A stretch of 64,000 bases of DNA from Maribacter ulvicola. GTDB lineage: Bacteria; Bacteroidota; Bacteroidia; Flavobacteriales; Flavobacteriaceae. The notes under the pieces were generated by a model that did no database searches, was not told the DNA's origin, and was given only the letters and a program-made list of their open reading frames with translations. This document shows positions 1 to 8,343 of the stretch, piece by piece. Location: positions 186,001 through 250,000 of the forward strand of contig NZ_FTMA01000001.1 of the NCBI RefSeq assembly GCF_900155985.1, read 5' to 3'. How positions within the stretch are numbered: the first letter of the stretch is position 1; each line of letters begins with the position of its first letter. A program made the position numbers and the translations under genes.

Positions 1-1
1 A

Positions 2-553
2 GCCAAAAACCAAGAAGATACGGCCCTAGAGGTAAATCTTTTGTCCGCATCAGAAATTGCAAGACAACTGCGTCTTCGTGATATGGGCGGAATTATTGTG
101 GTAGATTTTATTGATATGGTAAAACCACAACATAGAAAAAGGCTTTTTGAACATCTTAGAGATGAGATGAAAGATGATCGTGCCAAACACAAAATACTAC
201 CTCCTAGTAAATTTGGTTTAATTCAGATTACCCGACAAAGGGTACGACCTGAAATGAATATTAAAACAACTGAAGAGGACCCTAACAATGCAGGGAAGCA
301 GGTGGAAGCACCTATTGTTTTAATAGATAAAATTACAGCGGACCTTGAAAAACTTCTTAAAGGACCTGCAAAAGACAACAGTATAACACTTAATATACAC
401 CCGTTTATAGCAGCCTATATTACAAAAGGTTTTCCATCAATGAGAACAAAATGGTTCTTGGAATATAAAAGATGGATTAAAATTCAACCGCGTGATGCGT
501 ATACGTATCTTGAATATCGTTTTAAAAATAAAGACGGCAAAACAATATATTAA
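2..553 (+). CDS. rng: Ribonuclease G/E family, C-terminal part (cut by left edge)
   Basis: The open frame enters from the left edge with no start codon, so only about the last 183 residues are present. RNase G/E cleaves single-stranded RNA and matures rRNA and mRNA in the cytoplasm. The visible part contains the family signature EIARQLRLRDMGGIIVVDFIDM-type core near the start (residues around base 50-118, ending in the metal-binding FIDM), then the typical FGLIQITRQRVRP motif around bases 210-252, and a basic tail. An in-frame TTG at base 41 is internal, not a start. A strong terminator follows directly after the stop. Assignment to the family is firm; RNase G rather than RNase E is inferred from the short C-terminus without a scaffold region. 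Confidence 0.9.
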   Translation, partial: AKNQEDTALEVNLLSASEIARQLRLRDMGGIIVVDFIDMVKPQHRKRLFEHLRDEMKDDRAKHKILPPSKFGLIQITRQRVRPEMNIKTTEEDPNNAGKQVEAPIVLIDKITADLEKLLKGPAKDNSITLNIHPFIAAYITKGFPSMRTKWFLEYKRWIKIQPRDAYTYLEYRFKNKDGKTIY

Positions 554-555
554 TG

Positions 556-589
556 AAAAAAGCGATTTCCTTACGGAGTCGCTTTTTTT
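556..589 (+). terminator. Intrinsic terminator after RNase G gene
   Basis: A 10-bp perfect stem AAAAAAGCGA / TCGCTTTTTT (556-565 and 579-588) encloses a 13-base loop and ends in a run of seven T. It begins 2 bases after the RNase G stop. Because it covers the first possible ATG of the next frame (553), it also argues that recX starts further down at 610. Confidence 0.85.
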
Positions 590-609
590 GTTTACTATTT
601 TTGAAAAAT

Positions 610-1086
610 ATGAACCAAAAATTAAAAGGATACACTGTTCAGGAAGCTACTAAAAAGATAGAAAGTTACTGTGCTTACCAAGATCGCTGCCACAAAGAAG
701 TGGTTTCCAAATTGAAAGATATGGGCATGATTCCATTAGTAGTTGATACTATAATTGCCCAACTTATTGAAGATCGATTTTTAAATGAAGAGCGCTTTGC
801 CAAAAGTTTTGCCCGTGGTAAATTCAATATTAAAAAATGGGGGAAAAACAGAATTGTAAGGGAATTGAAATTTAGAGACATCTCCAAATATAATATTACC
901 ACTGCTTTAAAAGAAATTGAACCAGAAGCTTACTTAACAACCTTAGATGATTTAGCTCATAAAAGATTGCAACAAATTACCGAAACCAACATTCAAAAGC
1001 GAAGAAAAAAACTAGCAGATTACCTGCTATACAGAGGCTGGGAAAGTCACTTGGTTTATGAAAAACTACAGGAACTTATAAAATAA
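610..1086 (+). CDS. recX: Regulatory protein RecX
   Basis: 158-residue RecX-family protein, a modulator of RecA filament activity in recombination and the SOS response. The three-helix repeats of the family are visible: a first repeat with the YCAYQDRCHKEV pattern (common as 'L..R.RS..EL' in other bacteria), a second with IAQLIEDRFLNEERFAKSFARGK, which is the best-conserved RecX block, and a C-terminal repeat with YLLYRGW. I chose ATG 610 because the upstream in-frame ATG at 553 overlaps both the RNase G stop and its terminator hairpin and would add a non-conserved basic/hydrophobic leader. It ends 6 bases before a convergent gene. Confidence 0.9.
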   Translation: MNQKLKGYTVQEATKKIESYCAYQDRCHKEVVSKLKDMGMIPLVVDTIIAQLIEDRFLNEERFAKSFARGKFNIKKWGKNRIVRELKFRDISKYNITTALKEIEPEAYLTTLDDLAHKRLQQITETNIQKRRKKLADYLLYRGWESHLVYEKLQELIK

Positions 1087-1092
1087 AATCCT

Positions 1093-1965
1093 TTAGTTTT
1101 CTGCCAAAATTCCATTCTTCTTATTTGTTCTGGAAATAGCTTCTTTATTCTTCCAGTCTATCCAATCTTGCCCTTTTAGCTTGCGCATCAATACATCATA
1201 ATAACGCATTATAAAGATGTTATATGATGCTTTAGCCAAGTTTCTAGGACTACGCGCCAGCGCCCTTAAACTCATTGAAAAACCAGGGGTATTGTATTTC
1301 ATATAATGCCAATAACCTTCTGGCATATACAAAACTTCTCCATGGGATAGAGTTGTTCTAAATCCGTTGGCATTTTTTAATGCCGGCCACTTATCATAAT
1401 CAGGATTCGAGAAATCTATGCTCTCATGGGTAATTAGAGAATGTGGAACTTTATAAAGTTTTTCGGTTTCCGACTGCGGAAAAAGTATTACCTCTTTTTC
1501 CCCATCAAAATGAAAATGAAAGATATTTGCCAAATCTATATCATAATGCATGAAGGTATAGGAGTCTCTTCCTCCAAAAAACAACATGGGCAAACCTTTC
1601 AATAACTTTAGTCCAAAGTTTGGAAAAGTATAATCCTTCTGTAAGGCAGGTACTTCTTTTAAAATATTCCAAAGAAAGATGCGATACTTAGTGGGCTCTT
1701 TCTTTAGCAAATCAACATACTCTGCCATTTTCATTTTGGCATGTGGCTCATTAAAACCATCTTTATGTTGCACCGGTCTATTATCATATAAAGGCACGGT
1801 AATATCACCAGCTACCTTTTTTATATAATCTAGATTCCACTTACCATAAGCAGGCCAGTCTTCAATTGCCTGTTCTAAAACAACAGGTTTTTGAGGCTTA
1901 AAGTAATCGTTAATAAAAGTGTCCTTGGTAATATGTTTTACCCTGGGAATATCTGCTAACTTCAA
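1093..1965 (-). CDS. Cupin-8/JmjC-domain iron-dependent oxygenase-like protein
   Basis: 290-residue protein with the cupin-like (JmjC, Pfam Cupin_8) fold used by Fe(II)/2-oxoglutarate hydroxylases. The metal triad is readable: H140-x-D142 in FMHYDIDLANIF and the distal H220 in MPEGYWHYM, with the PEGYWH turn typical of the family. The substrate is not predictable; relatives hydroxylate proteins, tRNA or small molecules. No signal peptide is seen, so it is probably cytoplasmic. It lies downstream of bioB on the same strand, but a 77-base gap with its own -7 element suggests separate transcription. It converges on recX with 6 bases between the stops. Confidence 0.75.
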   Translation of the reverse strand: MKLADIPRVKHITKDTFINDYFKPQKPVVLEQAIEDWPAYGKWNLDYIKKVAGDITVPLYDNRPVQHKDGFNEPHAKMKMAEYVDLLKKEPTKYRIFLWNILKEVPALQKDYTFPNFGLKLLKGLPMLFFGGRDSYTFMHYDIDLANIFHFHFDGEKEVILFPQSETEKLYKVPHSLITHESIDFSNPDYDKWPALKNANGFRTTLSHGEVLYMPEGYWHYMKYNTPGFSMSLRALARSPRNLAKASYNIFIMRYYDVLMRKLKGQDWIDWKNKEAISRTNKKNGILAEN

Positions 1966-1989
1966 TTACTAATGGTTTTTTAGGGAAAT

Positions 1990-2008
1990 CAAAGGTAATT
2001 AACGTTAA
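1990..2008 (-). promoter_or_regulatory. -7 element and TTAACGTTAA palindrome upstream of the cupin-8 gene
   Basis: On the minus strand TACCTTTG (1990-1997) fits the Bacteroidota -7 consensus TAnnTTTG and lies 24 bases before the ATG. A 10-bp perfect palindrome TTAACGTTAA (1999-2008) sits directly upstream of it, where a repressor or activator could act. No convincing -33 element was found. The same core AACGTTAA occurs twice near the TonB receptor gene at 53967-53985. Confidence 0.5.
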
Positions 2009-2042
2009 GAAAATAATTTCTTAAAAATCTATTAATGTAGTA

Positions 2043-3137
2043 TTAGTCGGCAATTTTAGCCTTTTGTTTTGCATTTTCATTACGTTCAATAGCGTGTCCC
2101 GGTCTAGACCATTTTGGCTTCTCCCCCAAAGAATTTAATTGAGAATCTTCAGCTTCAACCGTAGCTGGCTGTGACACTTTGGTGAATGGCTTCTGAGGGT
2201 TTAAACCTAACATTTTAAACATTGCCATATCTTCATTTACATCAGGATTTGGAGTCGTCAATAACTTATCTCCTGCAAAAATTGAGTTTGCACCGGCAAA
2301 GAAACACATTGCCTGCCCTTCTCTACTCATTTCAGTTCTTCCTGCAGACAAACGCACCTGAGTCTCTGGCATTACAATTCTTGTAGTAGCCACCATGCGT
2401 ATCATGTCCCAAATAGAAACCGGCTCTATATCTTCCATTGGCGTTCCTTCTACAGCCACTAATGCATTAATTGGAACTGATTCCGGTTGCGGATTCAACG
2501 ATGTTAAAGCCACTAACATACCTGCCCTATCCTCCAATGCTTCACCCATACCAATAATACCACCACTACAAACGGTCACATTACTTTTACGAACATTTTC
2601 AATAGTATCTAAACGATCCTCAAAGGCACGCGTAGAAATAACATCCTTATAGTAATCTTCTGAAGTATCTAAATTATGATTGTAAGCGTATAAACCTGCT
2701 TCTGCCAAACGTTTTGCCTGATTCTCGGTAATCATACCCAAGGTACAACAAACCTCCATATCAAGCTTATTAATGGTACGCACCATTTCTAACACTTGAT
2801 CAAATTCTGGACCATCTTTTACGTTTCTCCATGCAGCTCCCATACACACACGAGAACTACCAGATGCTTTTGCCCTTAGCGCTTGAGCCTTTACTTGAGA
2901 AACCGCCATAAGATCGTTACCCTTAATATCTGTATGGTAACGAGCTGCTTGCGGACAATAACCACAATCTTCTGGGCAACCGCCAGTTTTTATAGAAAGT
3001 AAGGTAGAAACTTGGACCGTATTGGGGTCGTGATTTTTCCTGTGTACCGTTGCAGCTTCATAAAGTAGCTCCATTAACGGTTTGTTATATATTTCTAGGA
3101 TTTCTTCTTTTGACCAATTATGTCTTGCTTCGCTCAT
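2043..3137 (-). CDS. bioB: Biotin synthase BioB
   Basis: 364-residue radical-SAM enzyme that inserts sulfur into dethiobiotin, the last step of biotin synthesis. The SAM-cluster cysteines C54-x3-C58-x2-C61 are in GGCPEDCGYCPQ, followed by the family motifs SRVCMGAAWRN, NHNLDTS, CSGGIIGMGE and RLSAGRTEM (the latter carrying the arginine ligand of the second FeS cluster). Length is somewhat above the usual 315-350 because of a polar C-terminal tail rich in K, E and A. It is the last gene of the biotin cluster; an 89-base gap with its own -7 element separates it from the ketosynthase gene upstream. Confidence 0.97.
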   Translation of the reverse strand: MSEARHNWSKEEILEIYNKPLMELLYEAATVHRKNHDPNTVQVSTLLSIKTGGCPEDCGYCPQAARYHTDIKGNDLMAVSQVKAQALRAKASGSSRVCMGAAWRNVKDGPEFDQVLEMVRTINKLDMEVCCTLGMITENQAKRLAEAGLYAYNHNLDTSEDYYKDVISTRAFEDRLDTIENVRKSNVTVCSGGIIGMGEALEDRAGMLVALTSLNPQPESVPINALVAVEGTPMEDIEPVSIWDMIRMVATTRIVMPETQVRLSAGRTEMSREGQAMCFFAGANSIFAGDKLLTTPNPDVNEDMAMFKMLGLNPQKPFTKVSQPATVEAEDSQLNSLGEKPKWSRPGHAIERNENAKQKAKIAD

Positions 3138-3162
3138 ATAATCTTAGGTTGTTACCAGGGTT

Positions 3163-3170
3163 CAAAAATA
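3163..3170 (-). promoter_or_regulatory. -7 element for bioB
   Basis: TATTTTTG on the minus strand matches the Bacteroidota TAnnTTTG consensus, 25 bases before the bioB ATG. It suggests that bioB can be transcribed apart from bioA and the ketosynthase. No clear -33 TTG is seen at the usual distance. Confidence 0.45.
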
Positions 3171-3226
3171 ACTGAATTTAAATTGAAATAATAATTGGAG
3201 GCTTTTAAATTACCAATATCAATAGG

Positions 3227-4420
3227 CTATTCTTTCTTAGATATTAAAATACTTACCGCATTACCGCCAAAACCAACCGCGTTTATCATTATTTTTCTTA
3301 GCTCAGTATTTCTAGTATTTGATGCTACAAAGGGGACTGAAACCATCTCATTATTCTGCAACATCAATACTGCCAACTCTAAATTCAGCATACCTGATGT
3401 AGCAAATGTGTGGCCTATTTTCCATTTATTAGTAGTCAACCGAGGACTGTTCTCGCCAAAAACTTCTTTAATGGCATTATATTCTGATGAATCTCCTTTT
3501 ATAGTACCTGGTGCATGCATGACTATGACATCTACCTCAGCGGGATTTATATTACCCAAAGCCATTTTCATTGATTTTTGAAAACACACGGCATTTGCAG
3601 ATATAGAAGTGTTGTGTTTTAATTTTTCCGTAGCATAACCTACACCTACAATCACTGCCAAGGCATTTTTTACAACTCCCGTTTCTAGACAAGCAACAGA
3701 TGCCGCTTCGCCTAAAATCATAGAATTATACTCTTTTTCCATGTTCAAGGCTTGGCAAGGGTAGTTTCGGTTATGCTCAACTACCAAAGCAGAATTTGAC
3801 TCAGATGCTTTTGCATAAATTTTTAATGCCTTCATTTGTGCAATCGTAAAATTGGTCAATGGAGCTTCACTGGCACCTACCAAAAACCTCTTTGCCATAC
3901 CGCTATTCAACCAAGCTACTCCGTTCAACACCGAATGCAAACCTGTTGAACAGGTGATGGAATGTGATATTTCTGGACCAGTCGCCCTTAAATCATGAGA
4001 TACCCACGATGATATATTACCAAGGGTAGTAGTTGGAGAACTTAAAGTTGATGTTACACCAGTATTTAAATACTCTTCATGGTACTGCTCAAATAATTTG
4101 GTTGCACCCCTAGAGGAACCCATGTTTATTCCAAATTCCGAGGCATTATTCCAACCGGATTGCTCTACCGCCAGTCTTGATGCTAACATGGCAAACAACA
4201 CACTATCATCTAACTTTTTGTACTTGCTATCAGACTCCCTTAATTCTTCTACCTTTAACTTTGCAGCTGCGGATAAGGAGGCCACCCACGTTTGAACACC
4301 ATTCATTTCTGCTAATGAAAAATAATGGTCGTTATTCTGATATGCGTTCCAGGTTTCTTCTAATGTGCTTCCTAAGGGAGAAAGAGAAGCCATGGCCGTT
4401 ATGGATATTTTTTCTTTCAA
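3227..4420 (-). CDS. Beta-ketoacyl synthase family protein in the biotin cluster
   Basis: 397-residue thiolase-fold condensing enzyme of the FabB/FabF (KAS I/II) type, which joins a malonyl-ACP-derived unit to an acyl chain. All catalytic residues appear intact: nucleophile C157 in SITCSTG, H302 in MHAPGT, and K332 with H337 in NKWKIGHTFATSG; the C-terminal glycine-rich NAVGFGGNAVS block is also present. The gene follows bioA by 8 bases and precedes bioB, so a role in supplying the pimeloyl (or other) acyl precursor of biotin is inferred from context. It is more divergent than a housekeeping FabF, e.g. SITCSTG replaces the usual ACATG-type motif. Its true substrate is unknown. Confidence 0.85.
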   Translation of the reverse strand: MKEKISITAMASLSPLGSTLEETWNAYQNNDHYFSLAEMNGVQTWVASLSAAAKLKVEELRESDSKYKKLDDSVLFAMLASRLAVEQSGWNNASEFGINMGSSRGATKLFEQYHEEYLNTGVTSTLSSPTTTLGNISSWVSHDLRATGPEISHSITCSTGLHSVLNGVAWLNSGMAKRFLVGASEAPLTNFTIAQMKALKIYAKASESNSALVVEHNRNYPCQALNMEKEYNSMILGEAASVACLETGVVKNALAVIVGVGYATEKLKHNTSISANAVCFQKSMKMALGNINPAEVDVIVMHAPGTIKGDSSEYNAIKEVFGENSPRLTTNKWKIGHTFATSGMLNLELAVLMLQNNEMVSVPFVASNTRNTELRKIMINAVGFGGNAVSILISKKE

Positions 4421-4428
4421 TTTCTTGA

Positions 4429-5703
4429 CTAAAATGTATTTAACGCTTCGGATATAGTATCGTAAACCTTCTGAAGTTCTTCATTGGTAATTACAAATGG
4501 AGGCAATACGTAAACGGTATTCCCTAATGGTCTAAGAAGCACGCCCTTTTCCAGAAAAAAGCTATACAACTCATCCCGTAAATTACCATAGCGTTCCGTT
4601 TCAATATTGAGGTCAATGGCCAAAATTACACCCATGACCCTAACCTCTTTTACGCTTTTATGATCTTGAATTTTGTCCGCGAATGAATTATGCAAATTTT
4701 CAATACTAGCTCTCCTCTCTAAAATCTCTGATGAATTTAAAAGTTTAATCCCCGCCAATGCCGCTGCACAACCCATTGGATGCGCGCTAAACGTATGGGC
4801 ATGAAAAAAGCCTTTATGCACCTCTTCACTTAAAAAACGATTATATACTTTCTGTGAACAGCTGGTAATACTTAAAGGAAACATACCTGCCGTTAATGCC
4901 TTGCTTAAACAGATTACATCTGGTTTGTTCTCTAGATTATCTGAAGCAAAATTCTTTCCTGTTTTACCAAAACCGGTCATTATTTCATCGGCAATACACA
5001 AAACCTCCTGTTCTTGACAAAGACCTATTAAAGCATCTAATCCTTCTGTAGAATGAAATTTCATACCGGCAGCGCCTTGCACTAAAGGTTCAAAAACAAA
5101 TGCGGCACAATCATTTTCCGCTAAAATTTTTGAAAGCGTGCTTTTTACTTCTTCAATATTATCTCCTTGTGGAACAGGAATTCGTACCACCTTTAACAAA
5201 AAATCTTCAAACGGACCGTTGTAAGATGATAGTCCAGATGCACTCATGGCACCAAAGGTATCGCCATGAAAACCGTTTTCAAAAGCTATCAAGGTATCTC
5301 TCTTTTCTCCGTTATTGTGAAAATACTGCAACGACATTTTTATTGCCGCTTCAACTGCGGTAGAACCATTATCATTAAAGAAAATCTTTGCTTGATTACC
5401 AGGCAATATCTCCATTAATTTTTCTGACAACTCAATTGCAGGTTCGTGTGTGAGACCGCTGAACATTACAAAATCTAAGGTTTGCATCTGCTTGGTAACG
5501 GCAGAAACAATGTGCTCATTGGCATGACCATACATTACGGTGTACCAAGATGCTATTCCGTCAATATATTCTTTCCCTTCTTCATCAAACAATAAAGCTC
5601 CTTTTGCCCTAGTAATAGGTAATTGAGGTTTACCCAACTTATGCTGGGTCAATGGATGCCATAAATATTTTTTATCTCGACTAGATAGATTTTCCTCTTG
5701 CAT
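4429..5703 (-). CDS. bioA: Adenosylmethionine-8-amino-7-oxononanoate aminotransferase BioA
   Basis: 424-residue class-III PLP aminotransferase that converts 8-amino-7-oxononanoate to 7,8-diaminononanoate with SAM as amino donor. The N-terminal LWHPLTQHK motif is diagnostic of BioA. The cofactor-binding IADEIMTGFGKTG block and the PLP lysine in CLSKALTAGMFPLS are visible, as is the HAHTFSAHPMGCAAALA block near the C-terminal third. Length is normal for the family. The ketosynthase gene starts 8 bases after its stop, which implies co-transcription; a 464-base gap separates it from bioD upstream. Confidence 0.95.
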   Translation of the reverse strand: MQEENLSSRDKKYLWHPLTQHKLGKPQLPITRAKGALLFDEEGKEYIDGIASWYTVMYGHANEHIVSAVTKQMQTLDFVMFSGLTHEPAIELSEKLMEILPGNQAKIFFNDNGSTAVEAAIKMSLQYFHNNGEKRDTLIAFENGFHGDTFGAMSASGLSSYNGPFEDFLLKVVRIPVPQGDNIEEVKSTLSKILAENDCAAFVFEPLVQGAAGMKFHSTEGLDALIGLCQEQEVLCIADEIMTGFGKTGKNFASDNLENKPDVICLSKALTAGMFPLSITSCSQKVYNRFLSEEVHKGFFHAHTFSAHPMGCAAALAGIKLLNSSEILERRASIENLHNSFADKIQDHKSVKEVRVMGVILAIDLNIETERYGNLRDELYSFFLEKGVLLRPLGNTVYVLPPFVITNEELQKVYDTISEALNTF

Positions 5704-6167
5704 AGAATTTATAATTCTTCATTTTATCTATCATGCAAAGTTCGGGAAATAAACTGCAACAAAGAGACGCTCCTGAAAGAAACGTAAAAGGATTTTCTTT
5801 TTATGTCTAAATGCCTGCTACCCTGCTATCCGCATTTCTCTTTTGATTTACTGTACTATTCTTGTTTTTTCTATAGAGATAATATTGGCCAAGAAAAAAG
5901 CACTTTCATTCTTAAAAAAATTGCTTCCACCTAAATACGCTACACTACTTACTCTAAACCAGATAATTATGGGTTATAGTATCGCATTAGCAGAAATCAC
6001 CATTCTATTTAGCTTTTTCTTAGGTTCCCTTTACTGAGGGGTATTTTAAAAATGCCAATGAGCTACACACAACCTCTCATGAAGAATGTACTTGTCAACT
6101 TTAAAAAGAACTTAGCTATACTTCAGCTTTAAACAACGCATACAGTCTTTTTCTGATTATCAGGTGA
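5704..6167. other. Gap within the biotin cluster; possible bioA promoter
   Basis: No convincing gene in 464 bases between bioD and bioA. A 64-codon frame on the plus strand (5843-6037) has no recognisable family, runs opposite to the cluster and is not supported. On the minus strand GAACTTTG (5736-5743) is one mismatch from the TAnnTTTG -7 element, with TTTGTTG (757-763 of the 5700s) 13-16 bases upstream, so a separate promoter for bioA is plausible. I find no hairpin resembling a biotin-related riboswitch or BirA-type long palindrome here. Confidence 0.4.
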
Positions 6168-6785
6168 TTATAATGTTTTTAAAACATCCCGAAACTTATC
6201 TGCATATTTTTTGATAATCTCTTTGGTGAATTCTTTTTCTTCATCTATTCTACCAATTGAAGATACCCCTGTCTTACTTAAGATTATATTTTCAGTGTGT
6301 AAATTTTCATCTCCACTGAACAATACCGTAACCTCATAACCTTTGTGCAGCAACCATTTTATAGTCAATAGCGAATGATTTATACTGCCCAAATAATTTC
6401 TGGAAACTACAACAACCTTATAATCTGGCATAATGATATCTAACATCGTATCCTCATCATTTAAAGGAACTAAAATACCACCTGCACCTTCAATGATCAA
6501 ACTATTATCTATTTGTGGTTCATTAATATGGAATCTATCAATCTTAACACCTTCTACCTCCGCTGCTGCATGCGGACTCATTGCTGATTTTAGGTTATAG
6601 CTACTTTCGTGAAATCTAGATTTGCCATTAGATATTAACCTTTTCACCTTATCGGTGTCAGTATTATCTAAATCACCGGCTTGTACAGGCTTCCAATAAT
6701 CTGCTTGTAATGCTTCTGTAAAAATTGCGGATGCAATAGTTTTACCCACTTCTGTTGAAATTCCTGTTACAAATATTTTCTGCAT
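6168..6785 (-). CDS. bioD: ATP-dependent dethiobiotin synthetase BioD
   Basis: 205-residue P-loop enzyme that closes the ureido ring of dethiobiotin from diaminononanoate, CO2 and ATP. The N-terminal nucleotide-binding motif VTGISTEVGKT (residues 6-16), the KPVQAG substrate motif, SPHAAAEVEG and the IIEGAGGILVPLN block are all characteristic. Length is typical or slightly short. It starts 6 bases after the DUF2007 gene, so bioF, DUF2007 and bioD form one transcription unit. Confidence 0.96.
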   Translation of the reverse strand: MQKIFVTGISTEVGKTIASAIFTEALQADYWKPVQAGDLDNTDTDKVKRLISNGKSRFHESSYNLKSAMSPHAAAEVEGVKIDRFHINEPQIDNSLIIEGAGGILVPLNDEDTMLDIIMPDYKVVVVSRNYLGSINHSLLTIKWLLHKGYEVTVLFSGDENLHTENIILSKTGVSSIGRIDEEKEFTKEIIKKYADKFRDVLKTL

Positions 6786-6791
6786 GGTTTT

Positions 6792-7175
6792 TTACTTTGA
6801 TTTAGTGATCATTCCACAATGTAGGCACTTATATTTTCTTTTTTCAAAAAATGGAAAAAGTTTATAAAATAATCCTGTGCCGTTATAATATGGTTCTGAT
6901 TTTTGAGCCTTACAATTAGGACATACAATAGCCCTACCTTTGTTATCAATTGCGTAAGCCCTTATTTCATTATAAATGGCAATTGCCCTTTCTTTATCCT
7001 TTGTATACACTTGTAACTTAACACCACCAATGGCATTACTTATTAAAGGGTCTGAATTTAAAGTGTTTTCATCTTTTAGAAAAACAGGTACACCTTCTGA
7101 TTCTAATTTACCTTTTACTATTTGCACATCTGCCACATATTCAAAAGAAGCCAACTGATAAAATTTTTCTGCCAT
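6792..7175 (-). CDS. DUF2007-like protein with C-terminal zinc ribbon
   Basis: 127 residues. The first ~70 residues fit the DUF2007 'putative signal transducing protein' pattern: a ferredoxin-like beta-alpha fold beginning FYQLASFEYVADVQIVKGKLESEG, in which A/I-xx-LE-GI/V-PV-x-L elements are typical. The C-terminal half adds a four-cysteine ribbon, C85-x2-C88 and C117-x2-C120, likely binding zinc. Function is unknown for the family. It sits exactly between bioF and bioD with 6-base spacings on both sides, so it is co-expressed with biotin genes; whether it acts in biotin metabolism is only inference. Confidence 0.7.
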   Translation of the reverse strand: MAEKFYQLASFEYVADVQIVKGKLESEGVPVFLKDENTLNSDPLISNAIGGVKLQVYTKDKERAIAIYNEIRAYAIDNKGRAIVCPNCKAQKSEPYYNGTGLFYKLFPFFEKRKYKCLHCGMITKSK

Positions 7176-7181
7176 ATTTTA

Positions 7182-8339
7182 TTAAATAAAGTTAGCCAAT
7201 AATTTTACCAACAAACCAATTTCTTCTTTAGAATTGAAACTATGCAAACATATTCGTATTCGCTCTTGCCCCTCGGGAACGGTAGGCGATAGAATTGCTT
7301 TAATATGAAAACCTTTATCTATTAATTTTTTAGATACCAACTTGGCTTTTTTAGAACCGCTAATTATACAAGCTTGAATTGCTGTATTACTAGGTATAAA
7401 ATACTCTTCTATCTTATGAATCTCTAGCTGATGTTTAAAAAAAGCTATATTTTTCTTTAATAGCTCACTTGACTCTTTTCCCAGTTCACCTATAAATTTA
7501 TGGGCCGTAATAATAGTTGCCAATGTATGCGGCGTTAACGCAGTTGTATAAATGAATGGTTTAGCAAAATTTATCAAATATTCTTTTAAATTCTCAGAAC
7601 CTAGAATAGCGGCACCATGACAGCCAAAAGCCTTACCAAAAGTTACCGTTCTTGCGAAAACGTCTTTTTCAAGACCTAATTCAGGTATTAATCCTTCGCC
7701 ATTTTTTCCTAAAACACCAATGGCATGAGCTTCATCTACCAATAAGTTATAACCATTAGATTTTGTAAACTTTGCAAAAGTTTTTAAATCCGGTGAGTCT
7801 CCGTCCATAGAAAAAACACTTTCGGTCACTATATAAACAACACTATCCTCGTATTTATTTCTAGGCACATTTATAGCTACTTTCTCTTTTAGGCTTGATA
7901 AATCGTTATGAGAAAAACTGTACGCTTTTGCATGGCTCATTCGTATACCTTCCCGTATACTTGCATGAATAAATTCATCATAAAACACCATATCCCCTCT
8001 TTGGGGCAAAACACTAAAAAGCCCCAAGTTGGCATCATAACCAGAATTAAATACCAAAGCAGCTTCAGATTTATAAAAATTTACCAAAAACGGCTCTAAC
8101 TGATCATAAAATTTATGATTGCCAGACAGAAGCCTAGATCCTCCAGAACCGTTTGAAGCCACACTTTCCGTTAGCAAAAATTGAAATGTTTTGGAAAATA
8201 AGCTTTCATTATTAGAAAAGCCTAAATAATCATTGGATATAAAATCTATTAAACCCTCTGTAGCATTTAACGTACGAAAAGTTTCTTCTTTTTTACGAAT
8301 TGCTAAAGCACGTTGTAATTTTTCTGATAGTTGGCTCAT
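7182..8339 (-). CDS. bioF: 8-amino-7-oxononanoate synthase BioF
   Basis: 385-residue alpha-oxoamine synthase (PLP fold type I) that condenses pimeloyl thioester with alanine in biotin synthesis. Evidence: FISNDYLGFSNN near the N-terminus, GSGGSRLLSGNH, the VDEAHAIGVLGKNGEG block carrying the cofactor aspartate and histidine, and the PLP lysine in TVTFGKAFGCHGA. Length is as expected. It is the first gene of the bioF-DUF2007-bioD unit. The related family includes 2-amino-3-ketobutyrate CoA ligase and serine palmitoyltransferase, but the biotin context makes BioF the clear call. The upstream -7 element predicts a transcript starting at or next to the ATG. Confidence 0.93.
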   Translation of the reverse strand: MSQLSEKLQRALAIRKKEETFRTLNATEGLIDFISNDYLGFSNNESLFSKTFQFLLTESVASNGSGGSRLLSGNHKFYDQLEPFLVNFYKSEAALVFNSGYDANLGLFSVLPQRGDMVFYDEFIHASIREGIRMSHAKAYSFSHNDLSSLKEKVAINVPRNKYEDSVVYIVTESVFSMDGDSPDLKTFAKFTKSNGYNLLVDEAHAIGVLGKNGEGLIPELGLEKDVFARTVTFGKAFGCHGAAILGSENLKEYLINFAKPFIYTTALTPHTLATIITAHKFIGELGKESSELLKKNIAFFKHQLEIHKIEEYFIPSNTAIQACIISGSKKAKLVSKKLIDKGFHIKAILSPTVPEGQERIRICLHSFNSKEEIGLLVKLLANFI

Positions 8340-8343
8340 AGCG

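Noticed and set aside
553-609. Upstream ATG 553 as the recX start
   Set aside because: It overlaps the RNase G stop and the terminator hairpin; the extra residues are not RecX-like.
3195-3581. 128-codon frame opposite the ketosynthase gene
   Set aside because: It lies wholly on the antisense strand of a well-supported gene and has no recognisable domain or leader.
3227-4420. Ketosynthase considered as BioZ
   Set aside because: BioZ is a FabH-like KAS III enzyme with a Cys-His-Asn triad; this protein has the Cys-His-His and Lys pattern of KAS I/II.
5843-6037. 64-codon plus-strand frame in the biotin gap
   Set aside because: No family, opposite to the cluster, composition of AT-rich noncoding DNA; kept only as part of the gap entry.
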